From an uncultured Verrucomicrobiota bacterium (GTDB lineage Bacteria > Verrucomicrobiota > Verrucomicrobiia > Verrucomicrobiales > DEV007), in contig CACIUL010000020.1 of NCBI GenBank assembly GCA_902589825.1, positions 1 to 51,063 of the forward strand: 51,063 bases of DNA, in the 5' to 3' direction. The translations under genes and the position numbers were made by a program. The number at the start of each line of letters is the position of its first letter. Positions within the stretch are counted from its first letter, which is position 1. Of this stretch, positions 1-8,753 are shown piece after piece. The notes under the pieces were generated by a model. That model was not told the origin of the DNA. It saw only the letters and a list, made by a program, of their open reading frames with translations, and did no database searches.

Positions 1-1
1 A

Positions 2-232
2 TCGTGTCTGAGTTCTGTCCTGCTGATTATTTCCGGGGTCGGCTACATTAAGCTGAAGCGGGTACTCGGCAGGACCATGGGTAGCCTTTACGGGATACTG
101 GGACTTGCGGGTACAGCTCTCCAGCTCGTGGGCGGCGAGCCTTTCGGCATCGGCATAATTATTGGCCTGATTTATCCGTTATTGACCCTGATTCTACTTA
201 ATACCACCTTCAAGGATGATTTGGTGAATTGA
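2..232 (+). CDS. C-terminal fragment of a small membrane protein
   Basis: The frame is open from the window edge to TGA at 230-232, giving 76 residues; the start lies outside the window. The fragment holds hydrophobic stretches (SSVLLIISGVGYI near the start, then LYGILGLAGTALQLV and IGIIIGLIYPLLTLILL) separated by short basic or polar loops, so it is the last two or three membrane helices of an integral membrane protein. It ends 89 bases before the ABC permease start and could belong to the same transcription unit. I do not recognise the family, and no function is assigned. Confidence 0.6.
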   Translation, partial: SCLSSVLLIISGVGYIKLKRVLGRTMGSLYGILGLAGTALQLVGGEPFGIGIIIGLIYPLLTLILLNTTFKDDLVN

Positions 233-321
233 TTTTGGGTTAAAGTATTTGAACGAGATGGGTTTGTCCCGGCGTGCTGCCGGGGCAAACCTGCTTTAAT
301 TTTTTGCTATCAAGGATAGGG

Positions 322-1254
322 ATGGAAACGGCAACCACCAATGCGCCCCGCGCGTGGTCTCCACAACATGTGTGGATCATTGCCCTTTACTCGATGCGTT
401 TTGCCCTGCGCTCGGGTGGTGGCCTCATGTTCCTGCTGATTTTCCTGACGGTGGGTCTGTCGATTGCTTCCCTGTTTATTGCTCCGCTGGAGGAACTGGT
501 AAAGATGGACGGGCCGGATGGCATGAGTGCCTCTGAGCTTAGTATTACGATCCTTGAGTCAGACATGGTGGCCGATGCGGTCGAGTGGATTACCAGCTCG
601 GATAGCGCCCAGTCGGAATACCTGCTCAAAGATAATCCCGCACTACTCAGTGCGATCCTGCTGATCCTGCTCATTGCGGTGCCCTTCACGACCTGCTTTG
701 GCGCCTTTAACCAGACCTCCGGGGATATTGCCTCCAGGGGGTTGCGCTACCTTCTGTTGCGCACGGAGCGTTCGAATATTTTCCTTGGCCGGTTTCTCGG
801 GGTTTTGTTGTTCACGATTGTCTCGGTGATTGGCACCATGCTCGTGATCCTCCTCTATGTGCAGTTCAAGGTGGGTGCTTATCCCGGGATGGACCTCTGG
901 CTGTGGGGCTTTCAGGGATTAACCGCGGTATTTTTCCTGAGTCTTCCCTACATCGCCCTCTGTGCATGGATCTCCTGTATGCTGGATAGCCCATTTGGGT
1001 CACTGGCCATTTGCCTGCTGATTTCCGGGTTTTCCCTGGCCATTTTGTATATGCTGAAACTGGCCCTGGTTTCCTCGATGCAGGTGGATCCGGAGAACCT
1101 CGGCTGGCTTGTTAAAACCGTGCCTTGGGGATGGAAGTATGAGTTGCTTCACGGTGCCCTGACGGCGCGTATCACCGCGATCCTCGCGATGCTGGGCTTT
1201 ACCGCGGCCTTCCTCTTCCTTGGCCTGCGCCATTTCAAGAAACGCGACCTGTAA
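322..1254 (+). CDS. ABC-2 type transporter permease
   Basis: This is an integral membrane subunit of an ABC exporter, about 310 residues from the ATG at 322. A GTG at 274 would add 16 residues, but the ATG at 322 is preceded by an AAGGA-like site (312-316) and gives a normal cytoplasmic N-terminus. About six membrane helices are visible, for example LMFLLIFLTVGLSIASLFI, LSAILLILLIAVPFTTCFG and AICLLISGFSLAILYMLKL. A soluble loop of roughly 75 residues follows helix 1, typical of ABC-2 permeases. The ATPase gene starts 9 bases downstream, so the two form an operon and probably one transporter. The substrate cannot be read from the sequence. Confidence 0.85.
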   Translation: METATTNAPRAWSPQHVWIIALYSMRFALRSGGGLMFLLIFLTVGLSIASLFIAPLEELVKMDGPDGMSASELSITILESDMVADAVEWITSSDSAQSEYLLKDNPALLSAILLILLIAVPFTTCFGAFNQTSGDIASRGLRYLLLRTERSNIFLGRFLGVLLFTIVSVIGTMLVILLYVQFKVGAYPGMDLWLWGFQGLTAVFFLSLPYIALCAWISCMLDSPFGSLAICLLISGFSLAILYMLKLALVSSMQVDPENLGWLVKTVPWGWKYELLHGALTARITAILAMLGFTAAFLFLGLRHFKKRDL

Positions 1255-1263
1255 TCTCAAAGC

Positions 1264-2214
1264 ATGCAACCGGCGGTTAAAGTCACCAATCTCACCAAGA
1301 AGTTTGGGCATCAGGTTGCCCTGGACGGGGTCGACCTTGAGATTCCCGCGAACACTCTCTACGGTTTACTCGGTCCCAATGGAGCGGGCAAGACGACATT
1401 ATTTTCCATAGCGGCTGGCTTTCTCAAGCCTACCGAGGGTGCCATCGAGGTGCTTGGCGTGGATGTGCGCCGGATCAGCGAGTTGCGCGGCAAGCTTGCC
1501 ATGTTGCCACAGGATGCCGCCTTCCAGGGATCCATTCCGGTGATTGAACAGTTGATTATGTTCTCCAGGCTCAATGGCCTTGATAAAGCTGCTGCACGCA
1601 TTGCTGCCGAGAAGGCACTGGAGATTGTCGGCCTGCCTGACGTGGCCAGGAAGGCGGCCCGTGCCCTGAGCCACGGCATGATGAAGAGGGTGGCGCTCTG
1701 CCAGGCCTTTCTGGGTGAGGCCAAGGTGATCTTTCTTGATGAGCCGACTGCCGGCCTTGACCCCGACAATGCCCGCAGGATTCGTGAGATGGTCAAGGCT
1801 TTCACGAAGGACAAGACGGTTGTTTTTTCAAGTCACAACCTGCAGGAAGTACAGGACATTTGTGACCATGTTTGTGTCATCGACAAGGGCAGGGTCGTTG
1901 AGGCGGGTACCATGGAATCGCTGACGCAATCAACTTTCCTGGTGCGCATCGAGCTTGTCTCGGCACTTTCCACGGAGGCGCAGGCAGCATTGCAGGCCCT
2001 GCCGGTGGTGGATGGAATTGAGCTGACCTCGGAGAAGGAATTCAATCTGCACCTCAATGTCACGGGTGCCGGTAAGGATGAGGCAATGAAGGCAATATAC
2101 GGGACACTGGCCGGTTTTGAGATTTATCCCCGCAGTGTTTTTGAGGGAGCCAGCCTTGAGGCCCGCTTCCTGGAGATCACGGGAGGAACTTTTGACGGTG
2201 CTTCCAGCACCTAG
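1264..2214 (+). CDS. ABC transporter ATP-binding protein
   Basis: This is the cytoplasmic ATPase that powers the permease encoded 9 bases upstream. Walker A is GPNGAGKTT at residues 37-45, and Walker B with the catalytic Glu is VIFLDEPTAGLDP near residue 160. The switch His is in SSHNLQEV. The signature motif reads LSHGMMKRV rather than LSGGQ, a variation common in DrrA/CcmA-like ABC-2 exporters. The last 90 or so residues after the nucleotide-binding domain form the C-terminal extension often seen in drug and polysaccharide ABC-2 ATPases. The 316-residue length fits the family. The 123 bases between this gene and alaS hold no gene or clear terminator. Confidence 0.92.
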   Translation: MQPAVKVTNLTKKFGHQVALDGVDLEIPANTLYGLLGPNGAGKTTLFSIAAGFLKPTEGAIEVLGVDVRRISELRGKLAMLPQDAAFQGSIPVIEQLIMFSRLNGLDKAAARIAAEKALEIVGLPDVARKAARALSHGMMKRVALCQAFLGEAKVIFLDEPTAGLDPDNARRIREMVKAFTKDKTVVFSSHNLQEVQDICDHVCVIDKGRVVEAGTMESLTQSTFLVRIELVSALSTEAQAALQALPVVDGIELTSEKEFNLHLNVTGAGKDEAMKAIYGTLAGFEIYPRSVFEGASLEARFLEITGGTFDGASST

Positions 2215-2337
2215 CATGGATGTGTTGTTTTTTAGCGGCTTAGGCATGAAGTGGGCCTGAAGAATCGCTAACGTGGCGTTTGCGTCCCTGCCCAATTTGC
2301 GTTCCTTTTCCCCTGCGCGCCTTCCCTAGGCCAAAAG

Positions 2338-5109
2338 ATGACTTCCAAAGATATCCGCCAGTCGTTCCTCGATTTTTTCCAGGAGAAGCAACACACCATT
2401 GTTGCCTCCTCCTCGCTGATGCCCGAGTCCCCGGGCCTGTTGTTCACCAACGCGGGAATGAATCAGTTCGTGCCTTTTTTCCTGGGCACCCAGCAATCCC
2501 CCTACAATCCGCCCCGTGCTGCGGATACACAGAAGTGTATTCGTGCCGGGGGCAAGCACAATGACCTGGAGGATGTCGGCTTTGACACTTATCACCAGAC
2601 GCTTTTTGAGATGCTCGGTAACTGGTCATTTGGTGACTACTTCAAGAAAGAGGCCATTGAGTGGGCCTGGGAGTTACTGGTGGAACGCTGGGGATTCCCG
2701 CCACAGCGGCTTTACGCGACAGTTTACCGCCCCGGTGAGGGGGATCCCGCTGAGTTTGACCAGGAAGCACATGACCACTGGGCGGCAGTCTTTGAGAAGG
2801 CCGGCCTTGATCCTTCAGTCCATATTGTCGACGGCAACAAGAAGGACAATTTCTGGATGATGGGAGAGACCGGCCCATGCGGTCCCTGTTCCGAGGTGCA
2901 CGTGGACCTGACCCCTGATGGCGATACCCGGGGTCAGCTGGTCAACGCCGATGATCCCCGCTGCATTGAGCTTTGGAACCTGGTCTTTATCCAGTACAAT
3001 GCCGAAAAAGACGGGAGTTTCCGTGCACTTCCCTCCTGTCACGTGGATACCGGAATGGGCTTCGAGCGGGCCTGCTCAATGATTCAGGGGACACGTGGAT
3101 TCACGGATTTCTCCACTCCGATTTCCAACTATGAGACGGATGTCTTCCGGCCAATCTTTGATGCGCTCGAGAAAGCCAGCGGCAAGACCTATGGGTGCAG
3201 CCTGCCCACGCAGCGCGAGGGATTGACCGGGGAGGAGCAGGTCGACATTGCCTTCCGGGTTATTGCTGATCATTTACGCACCTTGAGCTTTGCCATTGCT
3301 GATGGTATCAAGCCAGGCAATGGCGGTCGCAATTATGTGTTGCGTCGTATCCTGCGCCGGGCGGTAAAATTCGGCCGCACGCTCGGGGTTGGGAAAGACA
3401 AGCCGTTCCTAAGCGGCCTTGTGCCCACCCTGGTTGATGAGTTTGGCGCAATATTTCCTGAACTTGCCGAGCGCCAGGCCACCATCGTTGAGACCCTTGA
3501 CAGTGAGGAGGCGCTATTCAACCAGACCCTCGACCGGGGTCTGAAGCTCTTTGAGAGCGAGTTGTCAGGCACGAAGGATGGCGTTTTCCCGGGGGACACC
3601 GCGTTTGACCTGGAGGCGACATATGGATTCCCGGTTGACCTGACGCAACTGATGGCTGTTGAGCGCGGTCTCAAGGTGGACATGGAGTGCTATGCCGAAC
3701 GGTTGCGCGAACACCAGGAGATCAGCAGGGCGGGTGCCCAGGGGGAGGTGATTGCCGCACTGGATTACAAGACAGATGTGGAGACTGAGTTTACCGGGTT
3801 TGAGGAGGATGAGTCCACAGCCAGGATCATGGAGATCCTGGAACGGGAAGGCACCCATTATGCCATCGTGGACCGCTGCCCGCTGTATGCCGAGAAAGGC
3901 GGTCAGGTGAGTGATACCGGTGTCCTGATTGCCGGAACGGAAGAGGTTGCCGTCAATGCCGTCAGCCAGGTTGGTGCGGCATTTTGCCTGTCCCTTGGAA
4001 GTCCGCTCAGGGCATGGCAGGATCAGCCCCTGGAGGTGAACTTGAAGGTTGATGCGCCGAGGCGCAGGATGATCGAGACGCATCATACGGCAACGCACCT
4101 GATGCACTGGGCACTGCACGAGGTGGTTGGGCCGGAGGTGGCCCAGCAAGGCTCACTGGTGGCTGCCGACCGGCTGCGCTTTGACTTCAACAGTGATGCC
4201 CTCGGTGGTGACCAAATCAAGGCCGTGGAGGACCTGGTCAATGCAAAGATTGCCGATAATGATTTGGTAACATGGCAGGAACTGCCGCATGAGGAAGTCA
4301 GGGACCGGCCTGATGTCATGCAGTTCTTTGGTGATAAATACGGTGAGCTGGTACGCCTGGTGCAGGTTGGTGGGAATTCAGGCGCACTGGATGGTTATTC
4401 AATGGAGTTGTGTGGTGGAACGCACCTGCGCAATACCGGCGCAATCAGCCGTTTCAAGATCAAGAGCGAGGGGGCAATCTCTGCAGGGGTCCGGAGAATC
4501 GAGGCGGTGTGTGCGTCCGCTGCGGATGCCTATATTGAGGAGCGTATCACAGCACTCAAGGAGGAGACACAGGCCTTTTCCGCAAAGCTTGAGAAGGCCA
4601 ACATGAAACTTGGCGAGGATGCCCTGGAAATTCCCGTCCTTGATGGAGCAGAAGAGGAGCTGGAATCGTGGGTTGCCTGGCGCAATGCGCTCAAGGCGTC
4701 CGCCGCTGAGGCCGAGAAAAAGTTGAAGAAAAAACAGGCTTCCGGAGCCGCGGCTCAGGCTGATGCGCAGTTAGCTGAGCTGATCGAGGCTGCCTCAGGC
4801 GAGATACCCTTGATTGCCGAGTCCTTTGAGGGCACTGCCGCCCTGCTGCAGGAGCTAATGAACGGGCTGAGGAAGCGGCAGTTTCCAGGCATCGGGGTCA
4901 TGGTGGTCAATGATGGCGAGAAGGTCCATGTCGGTATCTCGGTTCCCTCCGGCCTGACGGATCGTTTTCAGGCGGGGCAGCTTATGGGTGAACTGGCCCC
5001 GCTGGTCAACGGTCGTGGAGGAGGCAAGGCGGAGATGGCCCGGGGCGCGGGCAGCGATCCATCCGGCGTTGAGGCCTTATTGTCCCGGGCCCGGGAGTTG
5101 ATTGTATAG
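2338..5109 (+). CDS. alaS: alanyl-tRNA synthetase
   Basis: Charges tRNA-Ala with alanine in the cytoplasm and edits mischarged Ser/Gly. The N-terminal class II catalytic core is clear (FTNAGMNQFVPFFLG near residue 38, then FEMLGNWSFGDYF and GPCGPCSEVH). The editing domain carries the zinc site HTATH (His583, His587) and CGGTH (Cys692, His696). The C-terminal DHHA1/C-Ala region with a coiled coil (about 745-800) ends in a glycine-rich RGGGKAEMARGAG segment. Length is 923 residues against 876 in E. coli. No T-box or other leader is evident in the 123 bases upstream. ogt follows after 21 bases. Confidence 0.98.
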   Translation: MTSKDIRQSFLDFFQEKQHTIVASSSLMPESPGLLFTNAGMNQFVPFFLGTQQSPYNPPRAADTQKCIRAGGKHNDLEDVGFDTYHQTLFEMLGNWSFGDYFKKEAIEWAWELLVERWGFPPQRLYATVYRPGEGDPAEFDQEAHDHWAAVFEKAGLDPSVHIVDGNKKDNFWMMGETGPCGPCSEVHVDLTPDGDTRGQLVNADDPRCIELWNLVFIQYNAEKDGSFRALPSCHVDTGMGFERACSMIQGTRGFTDFSTPISNYETDVFRPIFDALEKASGKTYGCSLPTQREGLTGEEQVDIAFRVIADHLRTLSFAIADGIKPGNGGRNYVLRRILRRAVKFGRTLGVGKDKPFLSGLVPTLVDEFGAIFPELAERQATIVETLDSEEALFNQTLDRGLKLFESELSGTKDGVFPGDTAFDLEATYGFPVDLTQLMAVERGLKVDMECYAERLREHQEISRAGAQGEVIAALDYKTDVETEFTGFEEDESTARIMEILEREGTHYAIVDRCPLYAEKGGQVSDTGVLIAGTEEVAVNAVSQVGAAFCLSLGSPLRAWQDQPLEVNLKVDAPRRRMIETHHTATHLMHWALHEVVGPEVAQQGSLVAADRLRFDFNSDALGGDQIKAVEDLVNAKIADNDLVTWQELPHEEVRDRPDVMQFFGDKYGELVRLVQVGGNSGALDGYSMELCGGTHLRNTGAISRFKIKSEGAISAGVRRIEAVCASAADAYIEERITALKEETQAFSAKLEKANMKLGEDALEIPVLDGAEEELESWVAWRNALKASAAEAEKKLKKKQASGAAAQADAQLAELIEAASGEIPLIAESFEGTAALLQELMNGLRKRQFPGIGVMVVNDGEKVHVGISVPSGLTDRFQAGQLMGELAPLVNGRGGGKAEMARGAGSDPSGVEALLSRARELIV

Positions 5110-5116
5110 AAGAGGC

Positions 5117-5122
5117 GGGAGG
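5117..5122 (+). promoter_or_regulatory. ribosome binding site of ogt
   Basis: GGGAGG lies 8 bases before the ATG at 5131. This is one of few clear Shine-Dalgarno sequences in the window, and it supports that start over the in-frame ATG at 5143 or 5191. Confidence 0.6.
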
Positions 5123-5130
5123 TTTTCCAG

Positions 5131-5679
5131 ATGCGCAGTAAAATGAGGGATTTGCATGTCAATGCGGGTCCATCATTGGCGACGGTTTCAATGACCGTTG
5201 AAAGTCCCGTGGGAAAGCTTGTCCTTTTGGCTTCGCCCGCAGGCATTTCCGGTGTGCGTTTCGAACAGGAGCAGGTTGTGGCTGTTCCTGTTAATCAGGG
5301 GATAGAACAGGATCACCTGGATGCGGCGGCATTGCAGATTGATGAATATTTTGCCGGCAAACGGCTCAAGTTTCACCTGCCTCTGGATATGCGCGGAACC
5401 AAATTTCAGCAGGCCGTCTGGCAGGTGACGCAACGGGTGGCTTTTGCAGAGCGGGTGACATATGGCGACATTGCCAGGGGGATTGGCAGTATGGGGGCTG
5501 CAAGGGCCGTGGGCTCAGCCCTTGGTGCCAACCCCGTGCTGATCATTGTTCCCTGTCACCGGGTTGTCGGCGCAGGCGGCCGCTTGGCAGGATTCAGCAG
5601 TGGGCTGGCCATCAAGCAGCAGCTTCTGGAACATGAGGCCGGATTGGTATCATCCGGGTCGTCATTGTATGGGCGTTGA
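5131..5679 (+). CDS. ogt: methylated-DNA--protein-cysteine methyltransferase
   Basis: This suicide DNA-repair protein transfers the alkyl group from O6-alkylguanine (or O4-alkylthymine) to its own cysteine. The acceptor is Cys142 in VPCHRVV, followed by the conserved GRLAGFSSGLAIKQQLLEHE tail of the family. The helix-turn-helix part VTYGDIARGIGS with the arginine-finger region AARAVGSALGANP precedes it. The N-terminal 80 residues are the usual poorly conserved domain. At 182 residues the length is normal. It begins 21 bases after alaS and is probably cotranscribed. Confidence 0.95.
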   Translation: MRSKMRDLHVNAGPSLATVSMTVESPVGKLVLLASPAGISGVRFEQEQVVAVPVNQGIEQDHLDAAALQIDEYFAGKRLKFHLPLDMRGTKFQQAVWQVTQRVAFAERVTYGDIARGIGSMGAARAVGSALGANPVLIIVPCHRVVGAGGRLAGFSSGLAIKQQLLEHEAGLVSSGSSLYGR

Positions 5680-5769
5680 CAATGATCAGAGCTTTTGCCC
5701 ATCAAACATCTGCACAATTTATGCCACAGACAGTTGCATTACCTCATGCATTTGTGCCAAGCTTGCCCC

Positions 5770-6723
5770 ATGAACCTGATCCCAAAGGCAACCACTGTTT
5801 TTTTCGCTGTCATTTCAACGGCTGTTTTACTACCCTGCTCCCCTGCTTTTGCTGCAGACAAGAATGCCCGTCCGATCTGGACGGACAGCGTGAAGGCGGC
5901 CGCGGAAGACCCTGATTTCCTCTTGCAGGGGGAGTATGTCGGCGATGGGTCCGGTATACAGGTGGCGGCGCTGGGTGGCGGCCGGTTTTATGTCAGCCAG
6001 TTTGCCGGCGGCTTGCCGGGTGCAGGCTGGAAGCGCGCCGCCCCGGCGGTTGAGCAACTCGACAGTGACGGGGTGAAGGCAAGGGTCAATGGCATGAAGA
6101 AGGTCATGCGCGCGAGCCCGACCCTTGGCGCAAAGCCTCCCGAGGGAAGCGTGATCCTTTTTGGGGGTAAGGCCAGTGACAAGATCAAGGGCACGGTAAA
6201 GGACAACCTTCTCTGGGCGGGTGCCCAGAGCACCGGGGAATATGGAGACTTTCTTCTGCACCTGGAGTTTCGGCTTCCCTATAAGCCGACCTCTCCCCTG
6301 ACGAGCCAGGATCGTGGCAACAGCGGTATCTACCTCCAGAATCGATATGAGGTTCAGGTCTTAGACAGTTTCGGCCTGGTCTATGACCGCGCACAGGTGA
6401 AGCTGCCCATTAAGTCCGACCCGAAACAGTGGTGTGGCTGCTTCTACAAGTTCAAGGCGGCAGATACACCGATGTGCCTGCCGCCCCTGAGTTGGCAAAC
6501 CTACGATATTGAGTTCAAGGCGCCGAAGTTCAAGGAGGGCAAGAAGGTGGCAGATGCCCGGATTACCGTCAGGCACAACGGTGTCACCATCCATGATGCA
6601 GTTGCCCTGCCGAAGGGAACAGGAGCCGGCGGCGGGCGCAAGGAGGTGCCTGTGGGGCCGATTATTTTCCAGGGGCACGGCAATCCCGTGGCCTACCGCA
6701 ATGTCTGGCTTTTGCCACGCTGA
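5770..6723 (+). CDS. secreted DUF1080 (3-keto-disaccharide hydrolase-like) protein
   Basis: A secreted protein of about 317 residues. The ATG at 5770 is preferred because it opens directly into a Sec signal peptide (VFFAVISTAVLLPCSPAFA, cleavage after Ala28); an in-frame start at 5695 would bury it behind 25 residues. The DUF1080 concanavalin-like fold is shown by LLHLEFRLPY, then RGNSGIYLQNRYEVQVLDSFG, and near the C-terminus GPIIFQGHGNPVAYRNVWL. The GNSGxY...E[VI]QxLDxFG core also occurs in the second DUF1080 protein (48134-48760). Family members include 3-keto-glycoside hydrolases/lyases; activity here is inferred. The N-terminal 100 residues before the domain are not recognised. Confidence 0.85.
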   Translation: MNLIPKATTVFFAVISTAVLLPCSPAFAADKNARPIWTDSVKAAAEDPDFLLQGEYVGDGSGIQVAALGGGRFYVSQFAGGLPGAGWKRAAPAVEQLDSDGVKARVNGMKKVMRASPTLGAKPPEGSVILFGGKASDKIKGTVKDNLLWAGAQSTGEYGDFLLHLEFRLPYKPTSPLTSQDRGNSGIYLQNRYEVQVLDSFGLVYDRAQVKLPIKSDPKQWCGCFYKFKAADTPMCLPPLSWQTYDIEFKAPKFKEGKKVADARITVRHNGVTIHDAVALPKGTGAGGGRKEVPVGPIIFQGHGNPVAYRNVWLLPR

Positions 6724-6740
6724 TTTGGCTTTAAAACCCG

Positions 6741-7367
6741 ATGAACTTCAAGGAGCTTTTCAGGTCCACCTGGGTATTTGATGTCGCGCGCAAGTGGCGC
6801 ACGCCCATCCATTACAGGAGGTGGTTAAGGGCGAATTGTCCCCATCCCCCCCCGGGGTTTGTAAAGCACCTGATCCTTCAGGAATACGCAAGGCGTTTTC
6901 CCTGCGATGCCTTCGTGGAAACCGGGACTTTCCGTGGCAATACCGTCAGTGCAATGAGTCAATACTTCGGGGAAATTCATTCCATTGAACTCAATCCCGC
7001 CCTTGCTTCCCGTGCCCGGAGGATCTTCAAATCCGATCCGCACATCACCATTCACCAGGGGGACAGTTCGGTTATCCTCAAGGATGTACTTGAGGAGGTG
7101 GGCGAGAAATCCGTGATGTTCTGGCTTGATGGGCATTATTACTCGGGAGTCGACAGGCTTGTTGAGGATGAATCCCCGATTGTTGGTGAACTTGAGGCAA
7201 TCAGGCAGTCGAGCGTGGATCCGGTTGTTGTCCTGATAGATGATGTGCGCGAGTTTGACGGAAGCCGGGGCTATCTGACTATTGATGGTCTCAAGTCCGA
7301 GCTGGACGGCCTGGCGGAAGGCCGTCAATTTTATCACCTTGATGATATTTTTCGCTGGCACCTCTAG
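6741..7367 (+). CDS. class I SAM-dependent methyltransferase-like protein
   Basis: A 208-residue protein starting 17 bases after the DUF1080 gene. The Rossmann-like methyltransferase core is visible: FVETGTFRGNTV (residues 58-69) as motif I, the acidic strand end IHSIELNP where SAM ribose would bind, IHQGDSS, and FWLDGHY. A later VVVLIDDVREFDG segment resembles family members that act on sugars or polyketides. There is no signal peptide, so it is probably cytoplasmic. No substrate can be assigned. The fold call is fairly secure; methyltransferase activity is inferred. The gene is convergent with the flavoenzyme gene, 45 bases away. Confidence 0.7.
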   Translation: MNFKELFRSTWVFDVARKWRTPIHYRRWLRANCPHPPPGFVKHLILQEYARRFPCDAFVETGTFRGNTVSAMSQYFGEIHSIELNPALASRARRIFKSDPHITIHQGDSSVILKDVLEEVGEKSVMFWLDGHYYSGVDRLVEDESPIVGELEAIRQSSVDPVVVLIDDVREFDGSRGYLTIDGLKSELDGLAEGRQFYHLDDIFRWHL

Positions 7368-7412
7368 GCGAAAAACCGTCCACTTCCTCAAGCGCGGTCA
7401 TTGCGGCCGGAC

Positions 7413-8570
7413 TTACCCACTGTATCGTTGCGGACTCAAAAATTCGATCGGCATGGAGGTTCTTCCCTCAAGTGCCAGATCAGACAGGATCTCGCCCAGG
7501 ACACTGGAAAACTTGAAGCCGTGCCCGCTCATTCCGCAGGCGATACTGACATGATTGTGGACGGGATGGTGGCCGACAATGAAGTGGCCATCCGGGCTGT
7601 TGGTATACATGCAGGTGCTGGCACGGGTCAGCCCGCCCGCGCAACCCGGGAAGTACTTATCAAGGATGGCGCGCAGTTGCTCGATTTCCTCCGGCGGTGG
7701 CTTGCACACACCCTGCAGGCCTTCCGGGCTGATTACTTCTCCCGGCCTGTGCAGGGCGACTTTCAATCCCGGGTCGCCTGCGATTACCGGGAAGCCATAA
7801 TGGCCGAAAGGGGGCTCTGTTTCAATGAACCAGCAGGGAAAATTACCCGGGGCGAAACGCTCCTGGGCCCCGAGGGGTTCAAACCAGGCCATCACCTGCC
7901 TGGTCACATTGAGTTGACACTCAAGTCCGTGCGCTATTTTACTGCTCCATGCACCGGCAGTGATCACCAGGTGCCCTGCCCGGTAGCTGCCCTTGTTGGT
8001 TTTTACCTCAACGTGGCCGGGGAAGGTATCCCATGAAATGAGTTTCTCTTCCTGGTTGATAACCGCCCCGTGTTCCATTGCGGACCGGACGTATGCTGAC
8101 ACGGCCTGCTCGGGTATGAGAAAGCCGGCCTGATCCTCGTGAAACCCGGAGTAGTTTTCTGATATTTGCAGGACAGGGTAACGGTCACTGATTTGTTGTG
8201 CATTGAGAATGCTGTGGTCCAGATGGTGTTCATGTGCGGACTTCAAGGACCCCGGGAATATGGACCCGTCCGGTGAGCCGATATACAATCCGCCGGTGAT
8301 GTAAAAGAACCTTTCGGTGGTGCTTTCCTGCAACTCATTCCAAAGCTTATAGGCACGCTCAAGCAGCGGCACGTAGTCGGGGTGCTCGTAGTAGGCCATG
8401 CGGATCATGCGGGAATTCCCATGATGTGAACCGTAATGGTGAGGGATGGTGAACTGCTCAATTCCAAGTACCTTTGCGCCTTTTCCGGCCAGTTGATGGC
8501 AGGTTGCGGAGCCAACCGAACCCACGCCTGCAACGATTACGTCAAATCTCTGGCGACTGGAATCTTGCAT
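7413..8570 (-). CDS. FAD-dependent sarcosine oxidase / N-methyltryptophan oxidase family enzyme
   Basis: This is a DAO-superfamily flavoenzyme of 385 residues, the usual size of monomeric sarcosine oxidase. The start is ATG at 8570 (MQDSSRQRFDVIVAG); longer readings only add non-homologous residues. The dinucleotide motif GVGSVGSA lies near the N-terminus, followed by the family-typical HHYGSHHGNSRMIRMAY. Cys320 in STCMYTNSPDGHF sits where monomeric sarcosine oxidase binds FAD covalently. The enzyme would oxidise a secondary N-methyl amine, releasing H2O2 and formaldehyde; the actual substrate is unknown. No signal peptide is present. The gene diverges from the sulfatase at 8754 across 183 bases that contain an inverted repeat. 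Confidence 0.9.
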   Translation of the reverse strand: MQDSSRQRFDVIVAGVGSVGSATCHQLAGKGAKVLGIEQFTIPHHYGSHHGNSRMIRMAYYEHPDYVPLLERAYKLWNELQESTTERFFYITGGLYIGSPDGSIFPGSLKSAHEHHLDHSILNAQQISDRYPVLQISENYSGFHEDQAGFLIPEQAVSAYVRSAMEHGAVINQEEKLISWDTFPGHVEVKTNKGSYRAGHLVITAGAWSSKIAHGLECQLNVTRQVMAWFEPLGAQERFAPGNFPCWFIETEPPFGHYGFPVIAGDPGLKVALHRPGEVISPEGLQGVCKPPPEEIEQLRAILDKYFPGCAGGLTRASTCMYTNSPDGHFIVGHHPVHNHVSIACGMSGHGFKFSSVLGEILSDLALEGRTSMPIEFLSPQRYSG

Positions 8571-8700
8571 TACAGCAGGGCAGGGGCGGGGTGAATTTGC
8601 CGGCAGGATTGAATGGGAATTTTCTGGATCATGAATTTTCCTTGCCGGGAGCCGGGGCCAGGTGATGACCACTCTGGCTTTATTGCCGCTTCTGCCATTT

Positions 8701-8725
8701 TTATGCAACGTGAAATATTGCATAA
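8701..8725. promoter_or_regulatory. perfect 8-base inverted repeat, possible operator
   Basis: TTATGCAA (8701-8708), a 9-base spacer, and TTGCATAA (8718-8725) form a perfect dyad in the divergent region between the flavoenzyme and the sulfatase. It ends 28 bases before the sulfatase ATG. The arm length and spacing suit a dimeric regulator; no regulator gene lies nearby to test this. Confidence 0.4.
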
Positions 8726-8753
8726 TCCTGCAATCGGAGTTACACGGGAACCT

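Noticed and set aside
5695..5769. N-terminal extension of the DUF1080 protein
   Set aside because: The 25 extra residues would place a Cys/His-rich segment before a clear Sec signal peptide; the start at 5770 is preferred.
7401..8036. 211-residue open frame on the plus strand
   Set aside because: It lies opposite the flavoenzyme gene, whose translation matches a known family along its whole length.
8613..8753. N-terminal extension of the first sulfatase
   Set aside because: It would read through the divergent promoter region and the inverted repeat and bury the signal peptide.
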